A stretch of DNA of 12,693 nt from JBKPDV01 sp046728075 (GTDB lineage Bacteria; Acidobacteriota; Thermoanaerobaculia; UBA5066; Gp7-AA6), in assembly GCA_046728075.1 (NCBI GenBank), contig JBKPDV010000106.1:1-12693 (forward strand), written 5' to 3'. The notes beneath the pieces are model-generated. The model was not told the DNA's origin and made no database searches. It saw only the letters and a list, made by a program, of their open reading frames with translations. Both the position numbers and the translations under genes were made by a program. Positions 7,051-12,693 of the stretch are shown in pieces (the first letter of the stretch is position 1; each line of letters starts with the position of its first letter).

Positions 7051-7765
7051 TGCGCTGTCGTTGGCCTTCTGTCTCGCGTCCCTGGCGGCCGCCTCGGCGA
7101 AGAAACAGCCGCACGCGAAGAGCCCACACGCGGAGATCGCCGCGGTGGCGGTGGTGGAAACCCCGCCGCGGCGCATCCTCCATCGCAACGGGCGCGCATT
7201 CGAAGAGCTCGATGTCCGGATCCTCTCGGCTGAGCACCTGCCGTCGGGTGACGTGGAGGGGGACGAGAATCTGTCGATCGATAAGAGTCATCGGGTGCAC
7301 GTCGTTTCCGATCTAACTTGTGGCGGCGTTTGGGTCGACGCGAAACCGGGCGACCGGCTGGAGATCAAGGGCGAATATGTCCATCCGCCTTCCGGCGCCG
7401 ACCTGATTCACTTTACGCACCCGGCCGACGCGAGCTGTCCGGGACGAGCCCGGCATCCGGACGGCTACCTCCGCCTAGCGCGCGCCGCTTCGGCGGCGTC
7501 GGAAACTCCGGACCCTTCCCGCGCTGCTTCGGCGCCGTCGGAGACTCCGGACCTTTTCCAAACGGCCGTGCGCCCCGTCCTCGCGAAGAACTGCATGTGT
7601 CACGAAAAAGGGGGAAAGATGTACGCGAGGCTCCCCTTCGACGACCCGAACGTTCTGTCCTCCCACACCGCCGGCGTGCGAAAGCGCCTCAAGGGCGACG
7701 ACCTCGCGCTCTTCGAGCGCTGGCTCGGGACCGTGTCCGAATCTCCTGCCGCGCAACAACGATGA
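7034..7765 (+). CDS. Secreted DUF3465-like protein with a degenerate cytochrome-type C-terminal domain
   Basis: A 243-residue exported protein with signal peptide MRRSILALSLAFCLASLAAASA, cleaved near residue 22; Cys13 is preceded by Phe and does not make a lipobox. Residues about 60-148 carry VHVVSDLTCGGVWVDAKPGD, KGEYVHPPSGADLIHFTHP and RHPDGYL, close to the GEY...HWTH...HPDGW pattern I know from DUF3465. After a duplicated 13-residue linker (150-175), residues 175-235 (FQTAVRPVLAKNC, GGKMYARLPFDDP) resemble the short c-type cytochrome-like domains of acidobacterial proteins. The expected CXXCH haem site is here C187-M-C189-H190, one residue short. The start is GTG 7034, inside a hairpin and with a weak ribosome-binding site. 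Function is unknown; a periplasmic haem or redox role is only inferred from the C-terminal resemblance. Confidence 0.75.
   Translation: MRRSILALSLAFCLASLAAASAKKQPHAKSPHAEIAAVAVVETPPRRILHRNGRAFEELDVRILSAEHLPSGDVEGDENLSIDKSHRVHVVSDLTCGGVWVDAKPGDRLEIKGEYVHPPSGADLIHFTHPADASCPGRARHPDGYLRLARAASAASETPDPSRAASAPSETPDLFQTAVRPVLAKNCMCHEKGGKMYARLPFDDPNVLSSHTAGVRKRLKGDDLALFERWLGTVSESPAAQQR
7481..7558 (+). repeat. In-frame 39-base tandem duplication (linker)
   Basis: Two adjacent 39-base units (7481-7519 and 7520-7558) differ at a handful of positions and encode RAASAASETPDPS and RAASAPSETPDLF. They form an Ala/Ser/Pro linker between the two domains of the host protein. The 13-codon period keeps the frame. 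Confidence 0.75.
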
Positions 7766-7815
7766 CGGATCGATGAAGCGGCCGCGGCGGCCCTGAAATG
7801 TCCTGAACGACCACG

Positions 7816-8163
7816 ATGCCTTCCAAAAACGCGCGTGCGTACTCGCGGGTGAGTCTGTTACTGATGGTCCAGTTCTCCGTCGGCGAAGGTCTCGAGCCGG
7901 ACCCGGTTTCGACCGGCATGACACGTGATCTCTCACAAAACGGCATTTTTGTTCAGACCAGCCGGCTCCCCTCAGTCGGCGATCGGCTGAGTCTCACCCT
8001 CTATCTGACCTCGAAGGATCGCGTCCACGTCGGTGGCGAGGTCGTTCGCCTCGTCACCCAGACCGCGGCACGCGAGTCCGCGCTTCGTTCCGGTTTCGGC
8101 GCGCGCGTCACCGACGCATCCGGGCGCTATCAGAAGTTCGTCCTCTCGACGGGAGCCGTCTAA
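7816..8163 (+). CDS. PilZ domain protein, probable c-di-GMP receptor
   Basis: A 115-residue single-domain cytoplasmic protein. Both PilZ ligand motifs are present: R7-A-Y-S-R11 (RxxxR) and D38-L-S-Q-N-G43 ((D/N)xSxxG), followed by beta-strand-like GIFVQT, RLSLTLYL, VHVGGEVVRLV and SGFGARV. By family knowledge it should bind cyclic di-GMP and pass the signal to a partner, perhaps in motility, adhesion or polysaccharide export; no partner gene is next to it. ATG 7816 is the only reasonable start because an in-frame TGA lies at 7804-7806. I see no good Shine-Dalgarno before it, so initiation may be leaderless or weak. It starts 50 bases after the preceding gene and ends 24 bases before the convergent kinase gene. 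Confidence 0.85.
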   Translation: MPSKNARAYSRVSLLLMVQFSVGEGLEPDPVSTGMTRDLSQNGIFVQTSRLPSVGDRLSLTLYLTSKDRVHVGGEVVRLVTQTAARESALRSGFGARVTDASGRYQKFVLSTGAV

Positions 8164-8187
8164 GCCCGGGCTGCAAGCGCGGGTTCG

Positions 8188-10755
8188 CTATTGTTTGGAC
8201 GTGCCGGCCCGGTAGGAGATCGCCTTCTCCGGCCTGCCCGAGGCTTCATAGAGAGCGACGAGGCGAGCACGGGTCGCCGCGGCTTCACGCCCCTGCTGGC
8301 CGGCTATGTCCTTCAGAACGCCGTGGGCTTCGAGCAGCAGGCGCTCGGCTTCGTCGTAGCGTCCCAGCGCCGTGAGCGTTTCGCCGAGGAGACTCTTCGG
8401 CACGCCCACGCGCCAGTCGTCCGGCGGGTAGGCATGTTGGCGGATTTGCATCGCTTGCCGGAGCAGTGGTTCCGCCGCCTCGGGGTCTTTCCGCGCCAGT
8501 TCCAGGCGGGCGAGAGTGATCTTGTAGGTGGCGATCTGTGGGTGGTCGTTGCCCAGGGCCGGGACCGCGATTCGCAGCGCTTCCCGAATCGTGGAAGTGG
8601 CTTCGTCGTACTTCCCCTCCTGACGCAGGGCGTTGGAAAGATTGTTGAGCTTCGCCGCTATCGCGGGGTGCTCATCCCCGAGCGTCCTGCGACCGATCGC
8701 GAGGGACTCACGAAGCATCGATTCGGCGCCGACGTAATCACGCTTGTCGGCGAGCACCAGGGCCAGGTTATTGAGTCCCGTGGACACGTCTGGATCATCG
8801 GGCCCTCGCGTCTTCCGGAACGTCGCCAGACTCTGTCGGAAGAGCGACTCGGCATTCTCGAGGTCGCCCTTGTGCCATGCAATCGTAGCCAGCGCGTTCT
8901 GGCTGACGGCGGTCTCGTGATCCTCTTCGCCGAGCACTTTTCGCCGGATGGCCAGCGACTCGCGGAAGAGTGGCTCGGCGCGTCGCTCGTCCCCTTCATC
9001 GCTGTAGACCCGGCCGAGCTCCACTAAGGTCACGGCGACATCCTTATGCTCCCGCCCCAGCAGCTTGCGACGCATGGCGAGGGCCTGCTCCAGCATCGGA
9101 GCGGCCGCAGCATAGTCGCCTTTCTCGTCCAGCAAGACGCCGAGGTCGTTCAAGCTTTGAGCCACACGTTCGTGCTCGGGGCCCAGGGAGCGGCGTCCGA
9201 TGGCAAGGGCTTTCTCGAGGAGTGATTGCGCCCTGTCGTTGACGCCCAGACGCTGGTAGACCCTTCCCATCACGGTCAGCATCTCGACCTGCAGCTCGTG
9301 CTGGCCCGCGAGTTCCTTCTCTATGCGCTGGGCGCCCGCGTCGAGGATGGCCCGCACGGTGGGCTCCTTCGCCTCACGAGTCTCGTAGGGATCGGCCCCT
9401 GTCAGCAGTCCCGCCAACAGCTCGCTGACCTTGGCGGCCTTCTGAGCCTGGAGACGAGCCCTGTCCCGCTCGGCCGCGAGCCGCGCGGTGTAGAAGCCGA
9501 CCAGGCCAGCGAGCAGCAGGACCACCACCGCCGCCGCGCCGACGCCGGCCCGATGCCGCCGTGTGAACTTGGCGGCGCGATAGGCCAGACTGTCCCGCCT
9601 CGCGCTGATCGGCTCGTGATGGAGATAGCGCGTAAGGTCGTCGCCGAGCGCGGTCACGGATGCATAGCGCTCGGTCGGGTTCTTCTTCAACGCCTTGGCG
9701 ACGATTCTGTCGAGATCCCCCTTCAAGACCCGACGCAGCCCGTCGGGCGTCGTCGAGCGCATCGCGGCATTACGTTCGGCGATCTCCGCCGGCTGCGCCC
9801 TGGTTTCGGCGACCGAGTCGGAGAGCCGCTGCGGCTGCGTGTCCACGATGGCTTTGACCAGATCTGCGGTCGATCGCAACGCCGCCTCGGCGGGATGCCG
9901 TCCGCTCAAGAGCACGTAAAGCAGCGTGCCCAATGCATAGACGTCCGTGGCGGTCGTGATCGCGCCGCCGGTCACCTGTTCGGGAGCCGCATACTCGGGC
10001 GTCAGCGCACGCCCGCCTTCGCGAGTCAGCGCTGTGACTTCGCCCGAACCCCCTTCCTCCTCGAGCAGCTTCGCGATGCCGAAGTCGAGAAGCTTGACCT
10101 GACCGCCTCTGTCGACGAGCACGTTGGATGGCTTGATGTCCCGATGCACGATCAGATTCGCGTGCGCCGAAGCGACGGCCGCCACCACATCGAGGAAGAG
10201 ACGAAGGCGTGCTTCGACATCGAGGTTCTGGCCGTCGCAGTAACGGTCGATCTGCTCGCCCTCCACGTGCTCCAAAACGAGATAGGGCTGGCCGCTCGGC
10301 GAGACGCCCGCATCGACCAGACGCGCGATGTGCGGGTGTGTCAGGCGGGCCAGGATGCTCCCCTCGCGCTCGAAGCGCTCCCCGCCGGCACGTCCGACGA
10401 GGCTCGCGTTCAAGAGCTTCACCGCCGCCTGTCCCTCGAAGCGGCCGTCGCTGCGACGGGCGAGCCAGACGTTGCCCATACCCCCCTGGCCGATGAGCGA
10501 GACCAGCGTGTAGGCGCCGATCCTCTGGCCGGCCAGCGACGCCGGCGTCGGCGTATTCAGGGCAGCCTCTGCGAGGAAGCCTTCCCGGCTCAGAAGACTC
10601 CGCTCTTGAAGCAGCATCTCCAGGTCGGCGGCCAGGGCTGGATCATCAACGCGCAGAGACTCCAGCCAGTCCGCACGCTCGAAGCCCGCCAACTCCATCG
10701 CGCGGTCCAAGTACGGGCTGATCACCCGCCAGCGTTCGAGATCGAGCGCGCCCAA
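8188..10755 (-). CDS. Membrane Ser/Thr protein kinase with C-terminal TPR sensor
   Basis: An 855-residue protein. Residues 1-65 are the helical region usual for this kinase group (ERWRVISPYLDRAMEL, ending LLQERSLLSREGFLAEA). The Hanks-type kinase domain spans about 83-378 with all core residues: GQGGMG (89-94), Lys113, HRDIKPSN (204-211), D224-F-G226 and A257-P-E259. One transmembrane helix lies at about 402-423, so the kinase is cytoplasmic and the C-terminus is outside. Residues about 490-845 are TPR_12/kinesin-light-chain-like repeats with an exact 42-residue period, the repeat glycines falling at 525, 567, 609, 651, 693 and 735. It should phosphorylate Ser/Thr in response to a ligand or partner bound by the TPR region. 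The start is TTG 10755, with GGAGGG 10 bases upstream lying inside the end of the preceding kinase gene. Confidence 0.93.
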   Translation of the reverse strand: MGALDLERWRVISPYLDRAMELAGFERADWLESLRVDDPALAADLEMLLQERSLLSREGFLAEAALNTPTPASLAGQRIGAYTLVSLIGQGGMGNVWLARRSDGRFEGQAAVKLLNASLVGRAGGERFEREGSILARLTHPHIARLVDAGVSPSGQPYLVLEHVEGEQIDRYCDGQNLDVEARLRLFLDVVAAVASAHANLIVHRDIKPSNVLVDRGGQVKLLDFGIAKLLEEEGGSGEVTALTREGGRALTPEYAAPEQVTGGAITTATDVYALGTLLYVLLSGRHPAEAALRSTADLVKAIVDTQPQRLSDSVAETRAQPAEIAERNAAMRSTTPDGLRRVLKGDLDRIVAKALKKNPTERYASVTALGDDLTRYLHHEPISARRDSLAYRAAKFTRRHRAGVGAAAVVVLLLAGLVGFYTARLAAERDRARLQAQKAAKVSELLAGLLTGADPYETREAKEPTVRAILDAGAQRIEKELAGQHELQVEMLTVMGRVYQRLGVNDRAQSLLEKALAIGRRSLGPEHERVAQSLNDLGVLLDEKGDYAAAAPMLEQALAMRRKLLGREHKDVAVTLVELGRVYSDEGDERRAEPLFRESLAIRRKVLGEEDHETAVSQNALATIAWHKGDLENAESLFRQSLATFRKTRGPDDPDVSTGLNNLALVLADKRDYVGAESMLRESLAIGRRTLGDEHPAIAAKLNNLSNALRQEGKYDEATSTIREALRIAVPALGNDHPQIATYKITLARLELARKDPEAAEPLLRQAMQIRQHAYPPDDWRVGVPKSLLGETLTALGRYDEAERLLLEAHGVLKDIAGQQGREAAATRARLVALYEASGRPEKAISYRAGTSKQ

Positions 10756-10761
10756 CTGTTC

Positions 10762-12693
10762 TCATCCCTCCGCGCGCACCCTGGCGCTGGTCGCTGCGAT
10801 CTGTCGGAGCACGAAGGCATTGTTGGGAAGTCTGCGCGCCCACTGCTGCCACAAGTCGAGGCGGCGGGTGTCGAGCGCGGCAGCAGAGTCCACCCTCCCC
10901 GAGCGCCGATAGATGTCGGCCATGGATGAATAGAGTCGGGACAGATCGGCAGCGTCTATCAGGCTGGATTCCGGTTTTGGTTTGGCCGCGAAGATCTGGC
11001 CGAGGTGTTTCTCGCAGATCTCGATGGCCCGCGGGAGGTTGCCGTTGCCGGCTTCGTAGTCGACCAGCGCGCGCACCGCCTCGTCCGGCTCTGAACCCAA
11101 TGGGATCTGCTCTGACGGATACAGCTTCAGCTGGCTCAACCGCGAGAACGCAGCATCCAGTCTCTGCCGGGCTTCGGCAGAGCGTCCAAGGCGCTGCAAC
11201 GGATAGCTGGAGCCGGCCAGCGCCTTCACCTCTTCGCGCCGGAATTTCGAATTGTTCTGGATTTCGGCGAGATGCCGAAGCACATGGTCATAAACGAGGA
11301 CCGCTTCGGAGGCGTCCGAGTGACGCAGGATATCGGCCAGTGCGATTCCCGTTTGCGAAAGCCGGATTCGGCTGTTGGAGTCGTTTGGATCCTGATGAAC
11401 GTAATCGTCGCAAAGTTTGAATGCGCGCTCGAGAGGCACGATCGCCTCTTGAGGCCGGCCCAGGCTGACGGCGTTGTCTTTGCCCAGGATCTCACCCTGG
11501 CGGGCGATGGCGGCGATCAAATTCATCGTTCGTGACTGTTCGGGTCTCGAAGTCCCCGGCTGCGGCTCCAGGATTCTTGCGGCTTCACGAATGTCTTGAA
11601 GCGCTTCGTCCAGCTCTCCCCGGTCGCGATGAATGAGAGCCGTGTTCTGCAGCAGGTTCCCGACATGAAGAGGTTGATTCGCGGACCGCGCGATGTCGAT
11701 GCCGCGCCGGTTCAAGCGCAAGGCTTCATCGAACCGTTCCCGATTCCTGTACCGAATGGAGACATTGCTCAGAACGACTAAGGCTTGGTTCGCCTCGGCG
11801 GGATCCACCGGACCGGTCTCGAGATACTTGTCCAGCCACTCGGCCGATTTCTGTGCGAGCGTGAATTCTTCATCGTCGAGGCGATGTTGTTCCCCCGCCG
11901 CCAGCTGCATTCGATCGTGAGCGATCTGCGCCATCCGCAGGAAAGCCAGCCGATAGCCGGGCCGGCTGGCCAGCACAGAGGAGATGAGCGCCTCCGCCTT
12001 GCGAAGATTCTGCCCGGCCTGGTCCACCTGTCCGAGATTCGGTGATATCGGAATCCCTTGCACACGCGCCACGCGCATGTACGCGGTGCCGATCTCCAAG
12101 GCAAGGTCCGGGTCTCCCTGCACATCCGTGCCGAGCCGGCGCAGATACTCCAGCGAGGTGTCTACGATCAGCTGTCTGGCTTTCACGCTGCCCGGCAGTT
12201 GCCGGACCTGCGCATCGATGTCGAACAGCTTGTTGGCGAGTTGACGCACCTGAACGAATCGCCGCTGAGCGACGGCACGCTGGCGATTGACCTCGTACAG
12301 ACCAACCGACAAAACGGCCAGGATCAGCGCAGCGGCGCCGACGGCCAACCGGTTCCGCCGCACGAACTTGGCGGCGCGATAGGCCAGGGCGTCCGGTCTG
12401 GCGCTGATCGGCTTGTGATCAAGGTATCGCCGGAGATCCTCGGCCAGGGCCGTGACCGAGGAGTAGCGTTCTTCGGGGTTCTTCTTGAGCGCCTTGGCCA
12501 CGATCGTGTCGAGGTCTCCCTTGAGGATGCGGCGAAGCCCATCGGGTGTCGCGGCCCGCAGGGCGGCGTTGCTCTCGAGCGCCTCGTTGGTCTGGCCCTT
12601 GATCCGGGCGACCACGTCGGAGAGCCGCGGCGGTTCCGTGTCCACAATGGCCTTGTAGAGATCGGCGGGCGATTGGAGCGCCCTCTCGGCCGG
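10762..12693 (-). CDS. Paralogous membrane Ser/Thr kinase with helical-repeat sensor (5' end outside window)
   Basis: The frame is open to the right edge, giving the C-terminal 643 residues; the GTG at 12645 is internal. The first 115 residues are the C-lobe and juxtamembrane part of a Hanks-type kinase (DGLRRILKGDLD, AKALKKNPEERY, HKPISARPDALAYRAAKF) and align without gaps to the downstream kinase at 83 of 115 identical positions by my count. The catalytic HRD and DFG motifs are beyond the window. A transmembrane helix (LAVGAAALILAVLSVGLYEV) lies at in-window residues 116-135. The rest is helical TPR-like repeat sequence, beginning with the VRQLANKLFDIDAQVRQLPGS type segment usual in these kinases and including RGELDEALQDIREA. 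It lacks the 42-residue GxEHP periodicity of its neighbour. The stop is 6 bases before the next kinase's start, so the two are probably co-transcribed. Confidence 0.9.
   Translation of the reverse strand, partial: PAERALQSPADLYKAIVDTEPPRLSDVVARIKGQTNEALESNAALRAATPDGLRRILKGDLDTIVAKALKKNPEERYSSVTALAEDLRRYLDHKPISARPDALAYRAAKFVRRNRLAVGAAALILAVLSVGLYEVNRQRAVAQRRFVQVRQLANKLFDIDAQVRQLPGSVKARQLIVDTSLEYLRRLGTDVQGDPDLALEIGTAYMRVARVQGIPISPNLGQVDQAGQNLRKAEALISSVLASRPGYRLAFLRMAQIAHDRMQLAAGEQHRLDDEEFTLAQKSAEWLDKYLETGPVDPAEANQALVVLSNVSIRYRNRERFDEALRLNRRGIDIARSANQPLHVGNLLQNTALIHRDRGELDEALQDIREAARILEPQPGTSRPEQSRTMNLIAAIARQGEILGKDNAVSLGRPQEAIVPLERAFKLCDDYVHQDPNDSNSRIRLSQTGIALADILRHSDASEAVLVYDHVLRHLAEIQNNSKFRREEVKALAGSSYPLQRLGRSAEARQRLDAAFSRLSQLKLYPSEQIPLGSEPDEAVRALVDYEAGNGNLPRAIEICEKHLGQIFAAKPKPESSLIDAADLSRLYSSMADIYRRSGRVDSAAALDTRRLDLWQQWARRLPNNAFVLRQIAATSARVRAEG

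Noticed and set aside
7034..7072. Lipoprotein signal at Cys13 of the DUF3465-like protein
   Set aside because: The residue before the cysteine is Phe, which does not fit a lipobox. A type I cleavage site near residue 22 fits better.
7785..7800. GC-rich dyad GGCCGCGGCGGCC before the PilZ gene, considered as a terminator
   Set aside because: A folded stem would have only 4 pairs around a 5-base loop, and no T-run follows.
8163..8172. Palindrome AGCCCGGGCT in the 24-base convergent spacer, considered as a terminator
   Set aside because: It has no loop and no T-tract on either strand, so it cannot form a standard terminator hairpin by itself.
9226..10929. Long plus-strand open frame (567 codons) across the two kinase genes
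   Set aside because: It is antisense to clear kinase and TPR motifs and crosses the junction between two real genes. Codon bias alone explains its length.

Overview
The window looks like chromosomal DNA from a GC-rich, Gram-negative-type soil or sediment bacterium. The gene set is an inference towards Acidobacteriota (Thermoanaerobaculia or Vicinamibacteria type): a secreted tricorn-like protease, Ser/Thr kinases carrying a C-terminal TPR sensor, a TIGR03118 beta-propeller protein, an FG-GAP/Ig surface protein and a PilZ protein. No tRNA, rRNA, CRISPR array, transposase or phage gene is visible. Myxococcota or Gemmatimonadota remain possible hosts.

Layout from left to right. (1) The 3' part of a plus-strand gene for a large secreted FG-GAP/Ig-like protein, open at the left edge and ending at 1553. 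(2) A convergent minus-strand pair read from 5435 down to 1606: a secreted tricorn-like S41 peptidase followed by a DinB-fold DUF1569 protein, joined by an ATGA stop/start overlap. (3) A 258-base divergent spacer (5436-5693) with a candidate plus-strand promoter, an 8-bp-stem hairpin and a 23-codon leader ORF with a near-perfect Shine-Dalgarno; the leader's stop overlaps the GTG start of the next gene. (4) A TIGR03118 secreted beta-propeller gene (5694-6899). (5) A 134-base spacer with a heptamer tandem repeat and nested inverted repeats. It runs into a perfect 12-bp hairpin whose loop holds the GTG start of a secreted DUF3465-like/cytochrome-like protein (7034-7765). (6) A small PilZ protein (7816-8163). 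(7) Converging from the right, two adjacent paralogous membrane Ser/Thr kinases with TPR-type C-terminal regions (8188-10755 and 10762 to the right edge), separated by 6 bases.

Most products are secreted or membrane-facing. The protease and the DUF1569 protein are probably made together. The two kinases probably form one operon in which a similar cytoplasmic kinase module is attached to two different sensor domains. The PilZ protein probably answers c-di-GMP. I see no single pathway joining all genes. The most unusual signals are the coupled leader ORF at 5626-5697 and the start-codon hairpin at 7021-7050.
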